From: Brassica napus
Lineage: Eukaryota > Streptophyta > Magnoliopsida > Brassicales > Brassicaceae
NCBI RefSeq assembly: GCF_020379485.1
Contig: NW_026016706.1
Coordinates: forward strand, 28,501-92,500
Direction of reading: 5' to 3'
Length of the DNA stretch: 64,000 nucleotides
Numbering within the stretch: position 1 is the stretch's first letter; every line of letters begins with the position of its first letter. Below, piece by piece: positions 45,113-57,925 of this stretch. Below the pieces are notes generated by a model. It did no database searches and had not been told where the DNA came from. It was given only the letters and a program-made list of their open reading frames with translations. Position numbers and translations under genes: made by a program.

Positions 45113-46781
45113 TGTCATGTCCCCGATCCTAGATAGGATCGCCCGGACGGGCCATGGTGCGGGGAGACACACCAGTCAGGTCATTGGACCTTGAGACAAG
45201 CGTATCATGGCCCTGAATGAAGGTTAAGGGCATCAGTCAGCTGAGACTTAACCAGGATACGATGGAAACAAGGGTAAAGGAGTTGAGTGAGTGTTTAGGC
45301 AGCTGGACGAGTGTTGGTTTGAGTTCAATCAGCTCGGTTCAGCTGGTATTCAGTTCACCATGATCTATTCAGCTCACAGGAGCTGGTGGACTAGCTCACT
45401 CAGCTGGGAACAGCTGGAGGTCAGCTCAATCCAGTGGGACAGTGCGTTCTGGTTCGGATCAGTGTGGACGAGTCCGGGACGGTTACTGGGCGAGCCGATG
45501 GTCCGGGTGCAGGACGGTTCGACCAAATTTGTATTAAGCTCGGGACAGGGAGTGGGCAAGCTTCCAGAGTGTGAGCTAAGGCTCAGTGATCGATTTGTCA
45601 AAGGAAGAAAAGGGGAGAAACCGCCAATGGGTGGTTATGGGACGGTAATGGGACGGTTATGGGAAGAAGGGATGTGATTTTTGGTAACTGTTCGCCCAGG
45701 CGGTTGGGGACAGTTTAAGTCGTCCTCTCTCTCTCATTTCTGCCACTCTGGTCGATTTTTACTCACTTTCACACAGAGAGAAACACAGAGAAAATTCAAG
45801 AGAGAAAGAGAGACACAAACCTTGGATTGGCCGTTTTGATCCAAGAGATTGTTCTTGAGTGTTCCTGGTGTGTTTGGGCGTGTGATCAAAAGGATGGATT
45901 TGAGGCAGAAAGAAAAGGAGAAGGCAAAGCAGAAAGAGAAGGAAGTCACCCCTGGAGACCGAACTCCTAAGGTGAGAGGTGTGGCCAAGAGTAACCGGAC
46001 AAGGCCGCGGATGATGGCCGTGTGAGTCTGGCCGGTTTGGATCGATTGGCCACTCCTTACTCTGACTTCTTCTACTCTGTTTTCTTCATATATGTTGTGC
46101 TATGGATCGTTTTATTATATTACAGGGAAGGATCCATCGATCTTAAGGCCTTGGCCTGATCAAATCCCCATGAAAGTCCCTTGTTCTTGTGTGGGCTGTT
46201 CATGGCCGAGATCACTATGATCTGAGCCGGTTCTGTGGAATCTGATTATGGGAATATTTTTCTTCTGAATTGTCATGAGTTTTCATGAATTTTATTTGGT
46301 ATTTGGATCTCTTTTTAAAGGGGTCAGACTTGACATTTTTGATGATTGTTCTTGACTAGATTGGATACGACCATGCAATGTGAATTGATTCTTGTTTTGT
46401 AATCTAACCTTGTGATTGTGTGTTTGTTTGTGTTGGATCCAGGACCAGAAATGGACCGTGGTAAGGGAAAAGCACCATGAGGACCGCGGCCATGGGAAGA
46501 TGTGTGGTGATTGGGTTGATTCTGAAAATTGTGTAATTATTGTAGCCTATTGTGCAACTTGTGAACTTATGCGATTCTAGTGTGTGATCTATCTATTAGG
46601 ATGATGAATGATGTATGAACCTTGGTTATTATCTATGAAATATCTATTTGCCCTAGTTGATGCTGGATTGTTTAAGTGTGAATGTTGGAACCTCAAAACT
46701 CTGAAAAAGATGAAACTGGTTGCATTGTTTTGGTGAGGCCGCGGTCTGGTTGGATTGGGGAATCCAGGATTGGGTCTTACA
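45113..46781 (+). repeat. 5' LTR of chromovirus (LTR 3 of tandem stack B)
   Basis: TGTCATGTCCCCGATCC ... GGGTCTTACA, followed by AGT and the PBS. Unlike the other copies it has a single terminal 80-bp segment (deletion at AAAAAGATGAAACTGG). Confidence 0.85.
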
Positions 46782-46784
46782 AGT

Positions 46785-46796
46785 TGGTATCAGAGC
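46785..46796 (+). promoter_or_regulatory. Primer binding site of chromovirus
   Basis: TGGTATCAGAGC three bases after the LTR end; complementary to the initiator Met tRNA 3' end. Confidence 0.9.
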
Positions 46797-46918
46797 ATTC
46801 TTGATTCTAGGATTTGTTGGGTTATTGGTTTACCACACACTTGGCCGTTTGGACTCATGGTGAGATAGTTGTGTTCTAAGTAATCTTTTGTACTGATTAA
46901 CTTAGGTGTGATTGAGGT

Positions 46919-48550
46919 TTGTGTGTTCAGTTGAGGACTAACCTTTTGTTTGTGTTTGTAACTCCTAAGGGTACAAGAAGGTATAAATCTCGAAATGGAA
47001 AGGAGGCAACTGGAGTGTCTGGAGCAGTGGGGCAGGATGGTGCTGAACAGACCGGAGTGTTACCAGCTGGAACCATTCCAACCACAGTACTACCGGCTCA
47101 GGTGGAGCAGGTGGACAATGCAACCGGACTTCCAGTGGGTCCAACTCTTCCTACTGAGGTTAATGAAACTAATGTGGACGAGCAGCAAGAGCAAGTCCAT
47201 GGAGACGATACTGGGTCGTCCAACGTTGGTGCTGGGAGTAGCCAGAATGTTGATGCAAACAATGTTCGGGTCACTGGTGCAGAGGAGGTCATTGAGCCGA
47301 CCATAAGGGGCTTGGTGGAGGCTATGCAGATCATGGGACCTCAGATAGCCTCCTTGACACAGGCGTTCACACCGTTGGTGAACTCGTCTGTGGGACAGGC
47401 TAATCCTCCCGTTTGGGTTGCTGCTGGAGTGGCTGATGTTGGTGCTAGCCGTGTGGCTGAGGTGATTGAGATTGACCCACCGGTCAGGCCAGTGCATGGT
47501 ATGGACTACCTGAAGGTGCTGGAGCATATCTCAAAGTTGGGAACCAAACACTTTGCTGGAAGTGTTGATCCTATGGAGGCGGACGAGTGGAGAACCAGGT
47601 TGGTTCGAAACTTCAAGTCCACACGAGGTCCCGAGGATTACTAGAAGGACATAGCAGTACACTTCCTGGAGGGAGATGCACATAATTGATGGTTAGCTTT
47701 GGACAAGCGTACCAATGGTACCATTGAGCACTTTGCTGACTTTGAGGTTGAGTTCAACCATAAGTACTTTCCTGCTGAGGCGTGGGATCGTTTGGAGTCC
47801 AAGTTCCTGGACTTGACTCAGGGACGGAGGACTGTTCGTGAGTATGAAGAAGAGTTCAACCGACTCAGGAGGTATGTGGGAAGAGAACTGGAGGATGAGA
47901 AGGTTCAGGTCCGAAGGTTCATCCGAGGCCTAAGGGTGGAGCTTCGAACCTGCTGTTCTGTTTGAAAGTTCCACACGGTTTCTGAGTTGGTTGAGAGGAT
48001 GGCCTTGCTGGAGACCAACCTCACAGAGGAGGGTAAGCAGAAGCTGAAGAGTGTGGTGGTATCCTCGGGTCAGAGTGGTGACAAGAAGAGGAAGAGGGAC
48101 TCGACCGAGGAGGGTAAAACCTCAAGTGGTAGGTCAGAGTGCCCTAAGTGTGGTTGATACCACGGTGGAGAGTGCTGGAAGGCCATGGGCGCCTGCAGTC
48201 GATGTGGTAAGATGGATCACTCAGCCAAGGATTGTCCAAGCCCATTGGGTGAGTCCAGGACCTGTCATCACTGCGGCTAGAAGGGCCACTACCGCATGGA
48301 TTGCCCTAAGTTACAAGGCAACCAGAGTAAGGGACGTGGAGAGGCTAGCAGGCCAGTCCAGGGATGAGGCCAGACCTCAACACCTCGTGTGTATGAACTA
48401 TCCAAGGATGTGGATGGGACTCAGCCTTTCCAAGCGATCACTGGTAACATTCTAGACTACTACCTTTACAATTCCAGTAGAATTGCATGGTATGGAACCT
48501 AGGATGGATAGATATACTTTGTTGGGTCTTGTGTAGGGACCTTAAGTATT
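46919..48550 (+). pseudogene. Chromovirus gag
   Basis: One frame runs from about 46919 to the nested element with in-frame stops at 47642, 47687, 47963, 48155, 48278 and 48365 but apparently no frameshift in that span. Features in order are a variable Gln/Val/Gly-rich N-terminus, a capsid-type region (VLEHISKLGTKHFAGSVDPM, EADEWRTRL; AVHFLEGDAHN; FEVEFNHKYFPAEAWDR; EEFNRLRRYV) and zinc knuckles around CSRCGKMDHSAKDC (~48,197) and CHHCG-KGHYRMDC (~48,262). The expected function is capsid assembly around retroelement RNA. Most of the stops can be explained by C to T or G to A changes (CGA, CAG and TGG codons). Gag is cut off from pol by the long-LTR element. Confidence 0.85.
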
Positions 48551-48555
48551 GGTGG
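48551..48555. repeat. Target-site duplication, left, of long-LTR element
   Basis: GGTGG, identical to 57428-57432 on the other side. Confidence 0.9.
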
Positions 48556-51500
48556 TGTGATAACCCGCCCTTTGGGATAAAATGGTCAAGAGAGCAAAAG
48601 TCAGAATCCAGAGCCGAGCTTTTGGGAATCAAAGCAATTGAAGGAATGTTAAGTTTTGATCACTTAAGACTTAACATGGATCAAAGAAAATAGAAGATTG
48701 GTCGAGAATCAACTTTCTGGTTGAGTCGCGGGCAATACAGATCGATCGGGAAATTTGAAGTACGAGAAGGTCGAAGAATGAATCGTGAGTGAAGCATGAG
48801 TTGAGATAAGCTGCTCTACCATTGTTAGAAATGTCTTAGATTGATTAGACGGCAGTTTTGGAAGAATCACATTTTTGAAGCATAACGGTTTAGAAGCTCG
48901 GCGTTCTGGAAGATTGACGTTTCTTCATCGCGAAGTTTTCTCGGAATATCTTCGTATCAGTAAAATATTATTCTGAAGACATTATAAGTCGGAAGCAGGA
49001 CAGGAATTAAGCAGGACGGGAAGCAAGCACGACGGGAAGCAAGCACGATGGGATTGAAGCACGACAGGAAAACCCGAAGTTGGTCAAAAACCCTAATTTC
49101 GGTTTTTCGAAATTATTGGAAGAAGCCGAAGGCTCGGGAAATATTTTTAGAGGATCTCAGTATTCATCTGGAGTTTATTAAAAATATTTAGAGAATCAGA
49201 ACGGGAGCGGAAAAATATTCGGGATTGATCGCGGGACGAAAATTCACCAGAAAGACCAAAATCGCACAAATCAACCGGGAAGCTCGAGGTGTCCCTATGC
49301 ATATGGCCAGGACGTTCTGTCTATCACATCAGCAGCTGAGTGTCAACACAAGCAGGAGGTGGAACGGCCAAGCACGAGGTGTCTCCGCACATGCAACCGA
49401 AGCATGCTGATCGACATGTGTGTGCTGGGGTGGCGTCTTGCATGAGCTCCAGTCATGCAGCCTGACATCTGGGAGGAGTGTTGGCGTCCTGCATGTGTCC
49501 TGGACATGCAGCCAGCCATGTGGAGCACGAGGTGTCGCCGTGCATGCGTCCGGAGCCATGCGGAGCGACACACGGGCTGCCACCAACCTGAAGCTGATTG
49601 GCTTGTGTCTCCTATAAATACCCCACGACACCAGCTCATTTATTCACATCCAGACATGTCCAAACCAAGTTAAAAACATGAGAGAAAAGTAGAAAAAGAA
49701 AGCAAGTGATTCCGAGCTATATCGAGAGTTTTAGAGAGTTTTCAAGGTCTGTTCTCTACTGATTTCGAGTCAGCACCTTGGGAAGGTTCTGTCCTACTGA
49801 AGGTCAATCAAGTGAAGATCAGATCAGATGGGAGTCAACTCAACGTGGGTATAGAGAGACAGAGAGAGATAAAGGAAGTGATCGATTCTAGAGTATGGTC
49901 GATTCTGAAGACCGATACTCCACCGAGAAGGCCAGTTCCGTCCAATCGGCGATTCTCTACGATTGTGACGCGGAAGCTCTGTCCAATTCAATCCGTCCAG
50001 GCCAGTCATATTCTGTGATGGTCAAGTGGAGGTGCTGTCCGGAGTTAGTTCAGATCTACGGGTTCAGATCAGTCGAAGTTCTGCTCGATATTCCGTCGGG
50101 AAGGCCGAAGAACTGTCCACAAGCTAGAGGAGGTTCTGTCCGAGTCCAGATCAGTCCTTCCAGACCTGTTAGTGTCTTCATGATCAAGCCGAGGGTCTGT
50201 CCAAGTCGAGGTCAGTTCAGTCCAGTCCAGTCAAGGCGTCCCTTGGGTTTTGGCCAAGTCCTCTTCGATCAACCAGCAGCTTCTCGCCTAGAACACTGTG
50301 AGTTGGTTTGTTTGAATTCCACTTGGAATTTAGGGTAGATCGAGTCTGCATATAGATTAGAATGATCACGCTATTGAATGGTAGAGTCCTTAGGGTTATT
50401 TTATTTATGGAACCGGACTCAGTTTAGCAAGGGCTAAGCTGAGATGATTGGAATTAAGACTGAGTTAATAACCTGACTAGGACTAGGGCTAGGATGCATC
50501 ATGTTTTCTGTTATTGCGTGTTGATATTGTTGAGTGCAGGTTCCCGTTATCTTTAAAGATAGTTTCTCAGCGGGAGGCTGGACTATCTGGGTAACGGTTT
50601 GATTGTGTTGTTTAGTATTCATATTATTGTTTAGTAGTTAGTACTAAGGGTCTTAGGCCATATAGGCCGGACTACTGGTACTATTGGTTTGTGTTGTAGA
50701 GTCGACTGTCTAGTTAGGATCTGGAACTCTATCTTTAGGTTAGGTTCTAGATTGAGTTTGTGTTGTGTGAGTGTGCCGACAGTATGTGCGTAACCCGCCC
50801 ATACTAGGCTTGTGTAGGGGTGATTAGTGTTTCCTCGGCCTCGTACCCAGCGGGTTCAAGGAAACCCCTTATTCGCTGGATCGGGAAGACTCAGAGAGAC
50901 GGGATCATGGCCTATGGCTGAGTTATTACACGACGGTGTAATGTGGCAGTGACCCGAAGGACTGTGGGCTGTCGTGCGGTGACCCGAAGGACTGTGGGCC
51001 GCGGTCGGTTGAAAGTTCCTTCTTCTGGCCTTTGTGGTAGGGAGATAGGATATTGCCGATGTTGAGGAGGAACACGAGATCACCAGGGCCCATGTTAGAA
51101 TATTGAGTCTAGAGTTAGAATAGTGTGTCGAGTTAGTTTTATTGTGTCGTCTTGAGGGTGAGGAACCCTCGAGATAATGTAGCACCGATATACGGTGTTA
51201 GGAGTTAGATCGAGTCGTAGATACTCATAGTCTTATTATTGTGATTGTGTTTGTGGTTGACTGATTTGCTTGCAGGTTCTGACATTAAGTCATAAGTCCG
51301 GTTTAGGTACCGGATTAGGCTTGGTGTGTATTTTGTTAGTATAGGCCTGACGTTGGCCTGTATGTGTTTGAGGGATTGCTTGTGAAGGGTGGTGGATATT
51401 AAAGCTATGCTGTATCATTGGTTGGCCGATCATGTTCTTGTTTGATTGTTGGTCGATCGACTAGTGATACTTGTATAGTCTAAGTGTCTAACACTACATG

Positions 51501-52362
51501 AGTACTGAACTCAGGCGTATATATGGTTAACTAGGGATTGGTTGTTGACTTGTTTTTATGCAGGTTCCCGTTACATGAAGCTAGATCATGGCAGGAGGCC
51601 AAGTCTAACTTAGTAACGGTTTGCTTAGCCTTAGCTTTTATTGCATGCTAGGGCTAGATTGATTGTTATTTTGGGTTGTCCGGGTTAGAGTCTAGGTTGC
51701 GGGTAGAGGCCGCCAGCTCACTGAGTAACATTAGGTTACTCATCCAACTCCGTTGTCCTTTTTGCAGGTCGCTTTAGGTAAGGATGATCGGATAGCTTGG
51801 TGCTGGACGTTAGGACCGTCGGTGTAGATTTTCATGCCTTTTGTAAACGGTATTGTGGATTTGTGTTTAGTTGACTCGATTTGGCATTAGGCCGGGACCG
51901 GTCTCGAATTATATCAATGTATGGATATTTCTCGAATCAATAAAGTAATTGTTTTATATGCGCTTCATGAGTACTCTGATATTTGACTAGTCCGGTCTAA
52001 CACAACGTTAGGTCGTAGTACGGGTTGAAAAGCCTTAGGCCTCGATCTAACGGAAAACGCTAACTCTAGGTACGGGTTGCAAAGCCTTATGCCTTGACGC
52101 AGCGGGACGAGTTAGTGGATGAACTGGTCTAGGTCGTGGAGTAAAGTTTGTGACTCTGACCGGATTGTCCCTAGCCCGTCACGTAGCGCTTCCGGACCAT
52201 GGTGTTGGGTTGGACGGTCAGTCATGTTCTTGTTTGATTGTTGGCTGGCCGGTTGGCCTTTCATCTCCAACCCTGGGTATTGTACTGTCGATCGGTCATG
52301 TTCTTGTTTGATTGTTGGCCGGTTGATCGACCATATGTCTAGGACGGTTCGGGGGTGTTACA
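48556..52362 (+). repeat. 5' LTR of long-LTR element
   Basis: 3807 bp. Lacks ~51 bp near 49352 relative to the 3' LTR. Contains an internal doublet GTGACCCGAAGGACTGTGGG at ~50,949 and ~50,978. ORFs of up to 147 codons (49895-50338) are present in both LTRs only because the LTRs are copies. Confidence 0.92.
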
Positions 52363-53569
52363 GAGGTGGTATCAGAGCATGGTTTCGTCCATGCTTCCGG
52401 AACTCATGATTTAATCGGTTTTAAATATTTATCGAGTCAAATTGAGTCACAAAAGGCATTAGGGAAACCGGTCACGTCCAGCGATAGGATTTGTGGTTTT
52501 AGGAATTAGGATTGAGATAGTGGAATCTAGAACTGTTAGGTTGCTTGGGTAGAACTGTTAGGTTGCTGGTTAGAATTGCGGTTAGGTTGCATTGTTAGTA
52601 TTTTTCTAGGTTAGTAGATTATTTGATTAATTGTCTACTAACTTGCATGTTAAGTGTTCTTTTGAGTTGCAGCGAGTAAGTATGTTTGTTGATCGGAACT
52701 TTAAGGGATGAAACCTTAAAGTGGAGGGAGTTCGAGGCCAAACCCAAACCCGAAGCGAAAGAGGAGAGACAGATTCAGAGAACTGGGCTGTGGTATGGAC
52801 TGGACAGATGGGAAGAAACAAGACTTCGTTGGGAAAGGACTTCATCAGTATCTGGGAAATGAGAGATCGAGGAAATGGTTGGAGTAATCAGAGGTGCAGA
52901 TTGGCAAGATCGTATCATGGGAAATTAGTTGGGCAGCAAAGTAAAAACTAAGAAGAAGACGCAGTGATCATTCAAGTGAAGATTTATGAAGATGATTGTG
53001 GTGACATTGGGAAGGACACTCAAGGGACAGTGAAAGGCAGAGTGAAGAGATATGAAGACGATTATGGCGACTTTAGACAGTATACACAAAGGGACATGGG
53101 CAAGCAAAGTAAAGAGTTATGAAGACAAGTTGAGATTAAGTGAAGCATGAGAAATCAAGAAGTGAAGAAATGAAAGGATTCAAGACCGAGGAAATGCATG
53201 GAGATGTATTAAGATGGAGCGAGTTCAGAATCAGAAAATCTAGAAGAAGACTGAAGAAATCAAGGGGAGATATCTAAGGCCAACCGATAAAGAAGCACAT
53301 CTAGTGATCAAGACAAAGTTATGTAATTAGGAGTTATGGAGGAGTTGTTATCAAGGTGGAGCAAGTTCAAAATCCAAAGTGTTCATGGAGACCTAAAGAA
53401 ACCGAGAGAAAGGCTAGCCAGCAAAGAACCATATCTTATGACCAAGACCGCAAGACGAAGTTATTCAAAAGCTGAACATCATCACTACACATCAAGGAGG
53501 AACATTTTGTGAAGCTAAGCAATTGTGCAACTAAGAATTCGAGGACGAATTCTATTAAGGGGGGGAGAA
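52363..53569 (+). other. Interior of long-LTR element: PBS, non-coding spacer, PPT
   Basis: TGGTATCAGAGC at 52367-52378 is the PBS. The spacer has no ORF above ~76 codons; its second half is purine-rich with GAAG/GTGAAG words (52,900-53,500). It ends with CGAGGACGAATTCTATTAAG and a G7-containing tract AAGGGGGGGAGAA, the PPT, immediately before the 3' LTR. Confidence 0.88.
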
Positions 53570-56500
53570 TGTGATAACCCGCCCTTTGGGATAAAATGGT
53601 CAAGAGAGCATAAGTCAGAATCCAGAGCCGAGCTTTTGGGAATCAAAGCAATTGAAGGAATGTTAAGTTTTGATCACTTAAGACTTAACATGGATCAAAG
53701 AAAATAGAAGATTGGTCGAGAATCAACTTTCTGGTTGAGTCGCGGGCAATACAGATCGATCGGGAAATTTGAAGTACGAGAAGGTCGAAGAATGAATCGT
53801 GAGTGAAGCATGAGTTGAGATAAGCTGCTCTACCATTGTTAGAAATGTCTTAGATTGATTAGACGGCAGTTTTGGAAGAATCACATTTTTGAAGCACGAC
53901 GGTTTAGAAGCTCGACGTTTTGGAAGATTGACGTTTCTTCATCGCGAAGTTTTCTCGGAATATCTTCGTATCAGTAAAATATTATTCTGAAGACATTATA
54001 AGTCGGAAGCAGGACGTGAATTAAGCAGGACGGGAAGCAAGCACGACGGGAAGCAAGCACGATGGGATTGAAGCACGACAGGAAAACCCGAAGTTGGTCA
54101 AAAACCCTAATTTCGGTTTTTCGAAATTATTGGAAGAAGCCGGAGGCTCGGGAAATATTTTTAGAGGATCTCAGTATTCATCTGGAGTTTATTAAAAATA
54201 TTTAGAGAATCAGAACGGGAGCGGAAAAATATTCGGGATTGATCGCGGGACGAAAATTCACCAGAAAAACCGAAATCGCACAAATCAACCGGGAAGCTCG
54301 AGGTGTCCCTATGCATATGGCCAGGACGTTCTGTCTATCACATCAGCAGCTGAGTGTCAACACAAGGAGGAGGTGTAGACGTGCATGAAAGCTGAACATG
54401 CAGCTTGACACATAGAAGCACGAGGTGGAACGGCCAAGCACGAGGTGTCTCCGCACATGCAACCGAAGCATGCTGATCGACATGTGTGTGCTGGGGTGGC
54501 GTCTTGCATGAGCTCCAGTCATGAAGCCTGAAATCTGGGAGGAGTGTTGGCGTCCTGCATGTGTCCTGGACATGCAGCCAGCCATGTGGAGCACGAGGTG
54601 TCGCCGTGCATGCGTCCGGAGCCATGCGGAGCGACACACGGGCTGCCACCAACCTGAAGCTGATTGGCTGGTGTCTCCTATAAATACCCCACGACCCCAG
54701 CTCATTTCTTCACATCCAGACATGTCCAAACCAAGTTAAAAACATGAGAGAAAAGTAGAAAAAGAAAGCAAGTGATTCCGAGCTATATCGAGAGTTTTAG
54801 AGAGTTTTCGAGGTCTGTTCTCTACTGATTTCGAGTCAGCACCTTGGGAAGGTTCTGTCCTACTGAAGGTCAATCAAGTGAAGATCAGATCAGATGGGAG
54901 TCAACTCAACGTGGCTATAGAGAGACAGAGAGAGAGAAAGGAAGTGATCGATTCTAGAGTATGGTCGATTCTGAAGACCGATACTCCACCGAGAAGGCCA
55001 GTTCCGTCCAATCGGCGATTCTCTACGATTGTGACGCGGAAGCTCTGTCCAATTCAATCCGTCCAGGCCAGTCATATTCTGTGATGGTCAAGTGGAGGTG
55101 CTGTCCGGAGTTAGTTCAGATCTACGGGTTCAGATCAGTCGAAGTTCTGCTCGATATTCCGTCGGGAAGGCCGAAGAACTGTCCAGAAGCTAGAGGAGGT
55201 TCTGTCCGAGTCCAGATCAGTCCTTCCAGACCTGTTAGTGTCTTCATGATCAAGCCGAGGGTCTGTCCAAGTCGAGGTCAGTTCAGTCCAGTCCAGTCAA
55301 GGCGTCCCTTGGGTTTTGGCCAAGTCCTCTTCGATCAACCAGCAGCTTCTCGCCTAGAACACTGTGAGTTGGTTTGTTTGAATTCCACTTGGAATTTAGG
55401 GTAGATCGAGTCTGCATATAGATTAGAATGATCACGCTATTGAATGGTAGAGTCCTTAGGGTTATTTTATTTATGGAACCGGACTCAGTTTAGCAAGGGC
55501 TAAGCTGAGATGAATGGAATTAAGACTGAGTTAATAACCTGACTAGGACTAGGGCTAGGATGCATCATGTTTTCTATTATTGCGTGTTGATATTGTTGAG
55601 TGCAGGTTCCCGTTATCTTTAAAGATAGTTTCTCAGCGGGAGGCTGGACTATCTGGGTAACGGCTTGATTGTGTTGTTTAGTATTCATATTATTGTTTAG
55701 TAGTTAGTACTAAGGGTCTTAGGCCATATAGGCCGGACTACTGGTACTATTGGTTTGTGTTGTAGAGTCGACTGTCTAGTTAGGATCTGGAACTCTATCT
55801 TTAGGTTAGGTTCTAGATTGAGTTTGTGTTGTGTGAGTGTGCCGACAGTATGTGCGTAACCCGCCCATACTAGGCTTGTGTAGGGGTGATTAGTGTTTCC
55901 TCGGCCTCGTACCCAGCGGGTTCAAGGAAACCCCTTATTCGCTGGATCGGGAAGACTCAGAGACACGGGATCATGGCCTATGGCTGAGTTATTACACGAC
56001 GGTGTAATGTGGCAGTGACCCGAAGGACTGTGGGCTGTCGTGCGGTGACCCGAAGGACTGTGGGCCGCGGTCGGTTGAAAGTTCCTTCTTCTGACATTTG
56101 TGGTAGGGAGATAGGATATTGCCGATGTTGAGGAGGAACACGAGATCACCAGGGCCCATGTTAGAATATTGAGTCTAGAGTTAGAATAGTGTGTCGAGTT
56201 AGTTTTATTGTGTCGTCTTGAGGGTGAGGAACCCTCGAGATAGTGTAGCACCGATATACGGTGTTACGAGTTAGATCGAGTCGTAGATACTCATAGTCTT
56301 ATTATTGTGATTGTGTTTGTGGTTGACTGATTTGCTTGCAGGTTCTGACATTAAGTCATAAGTCCGGTTTAGGTACCGGATTAGGCTTGGTGTGTATTTT
56401 GTTAGTGTAGGCCTGACGTTGGCCTGTATGTGTTTGAGGGATTGCTTGTGAAGGGTGGTGGATATTAAAGCTATGCTGTATCATTGGTTGGCCGATCATG

Positions 56501-57427
56501 TTCTTGTTTGATTGTTGGTCGATCGACTAGTGATACTTGTATAGTCCAAGTGTCTAACACTACATGAGTACTGAACTCAGGCGTATATATGGTTAACTAG
56601 GGATTGGTTGTTGACTTGTTTTTATGCAGGTTCCCGTTACTTGAAGCTAGATCATGGCAGGAGGCCAAGTCTAACTTAGTAACGGTTTGCTTAGCCTTAG
56701 CTTTTATTGCATGCTAGGACTAGATTGATTGTTATTTTGGGTTGTCCGGGTTAGAGTCTAGGTTGCGGGTAGAGGCCGCCAGCTCACTGAGTACATTAGG
56801 TTACTCATCCAACTCCGTTGTCCTTTTTGCAGGTCGCTTTAGGTAAGGATGATCGGATAGCTTGGTGCTGGACGTTAGGACCGTCGGTGTAGATTTTCAT
56901 GCCTTTTGTAAACGGTATTGTGGATTTGTGTTTAGTTGACTCGATTTGGCATTAGGCCGGGACCGGTCTCGAATTATATCAATGTATGGATATTTCTCGA
57001 ATCAATAAAGTAATTGTTTTATATGCGCTTCATGAGTACTCTGATATTTGACTAGTCCGGTCTAACACAACGTTAGGTCGTAGTACGGGTTGAAAAGCCT
57101 TAGGCCTCGATCTAACGGAAAACGCTAACTCTAGGTACGGGTTGCAAAGCCTTATGCCTTGACGCAGCGGGACGAGTTAGTGGATGAACTGGTCTAGGTC
57201 GTGGAGTAAAGTTTGTGACTCTGACCGGATTGTCCCGAGCCCGTCACGTAGCGCTTCCGGACCATGGTGTTGGGTTGGACGGTCAGTCATGTTCTTGTTT
57301 GATTGTTGGCTGGCCGGTTGGCCTTTCATCTCCAACCCTGGGTATTGTACTGTCGATCGGTCATGTTCTTGTTTGATTGTTGGCCGGTTGATCGACCATA
57401 TGTCTAGGACGGTTCGGGGGTGTTACA
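53570..57427 (+). repeat. 3' LTR of long-LTR element
   Basis: 3858 bp, pair of 48556-52362. Retains a segment (AGACGTGCATGAAAGCTGAA, near 54,377) missing from the 5' LTR and present in reverse orientation in the solo LTR at ~17,355, so the 5' LTR suffered the deletion. Confidence 0.92.
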
Positions 57428-57432
57428 GGTGG
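57428..57432. repeat. Target-site duplication, right, of long-LTR element
   Basis: GGTGG, identical to 48551-48555. Confidence 0.9.
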
Positions 57433-57925
57433 TGTGGAAACACACACATTATTTGATACTGGATCTACACATAGTTTTGTGAGTCCAAGTATGATAGGAA
57501 AAGGTTTGTTCCAGTAAGGAACATGGGATGGTCCTGAACGAGTGAGTGCGGCCGGAGGGCAAGTTGTGAACTCACTCGGTCTGGTTAAGGACATCATTGT
57601 GGTGATCTTGGATAGGCCGATGCCTATAGATCTGATTGTTGTCCCCCTCAAGCATCATGAAGTGATATTGGGCATGGACTGGTTGGGAAAGTATCGGGCA
57701 ACTCTAGATTTTTACCGGGGAAGGGTGCAACTTGAGAACGAGTTTGGACCCCCGATTAAGTACCAAGGAATCAAGCTAACCTCTTGTAGTTTGGTGGTTT
57801 CAGCAGTCCAAGTAGACCGGATGCTTGGAAATGGTTGTGAGGCCTTTTTGGCTACCATTTACACTGATGAGGTTGTAGGGGCCTGTGACCCAAAGGGTAT
57901 ACCGTTGGTTCGGGAATTTTAGGAT
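57433..57925 (+). pseudogene. Chromovirus aspartic protease and linker
   Basis: Begins in VETHTLFDTGSTHSFVSPSM, holding the aspartic-protease active-site motif DTGS, followed by a stop at ~57,517. The frame resumes with PIDLIVVPLKHHEVILGMDW, the usual ILGMDWL second landmark, and ends at a TAG at 57919-57921 before [11 protein letters not shown]. In related elements this protease cuts the Gag-Pol polyprotein. The nested element inserted just upstream of the active-site motif. Confidence 0.85.

Larger units (their letters stand above)
48556..57427 (+). mobile_element. Non-coding LTR retrotransposon with 3.8 kb LTRs (LARD-like)
   Basis: Complete element: LTR 48556-52362, PBS 52367-52378, ~1.2 kb interior, PPT 53555-53569, LTR 53570-57427, flanked by GGTGG duplications. 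The LTRs begin TGTGATAACCCGCCC and end GGGGGTGTTACA. The interior has no gag or pol, so it depends on an autonomous relative. LTRs are near-identical by eye (scattered substitutions and one ~51-bp length difference), so insertion is young compared with the chromovirus it disrupts. LARD is the nearest named class, although the interior here is unusually short relative to the LTRs. Confidence 0.92.

Noticed and set aside
46785..46796. tRNA gene suggested by TGGTATCAGAGC here and at 9611 and 52367
   Set aside because: Each is a 12-base primer binding site next to an LTR; no tRNA cloverleaf surrounds it.
49895..50338. 147-codon ORF repeated at 54961-55404 as a conserved gene
   Set aside because: The two copies lie in the two LTRs of one element, so identity is trivial; I saw no corresponding long ORF in the related solo LTR at 14391-18061.
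52721..52951. 76-codon ORF in the interior of the long-LTR element as a gag remnant
   Set aside because: No capsid or zinc-knuckle pattern is visible and the length is within chance expectation.
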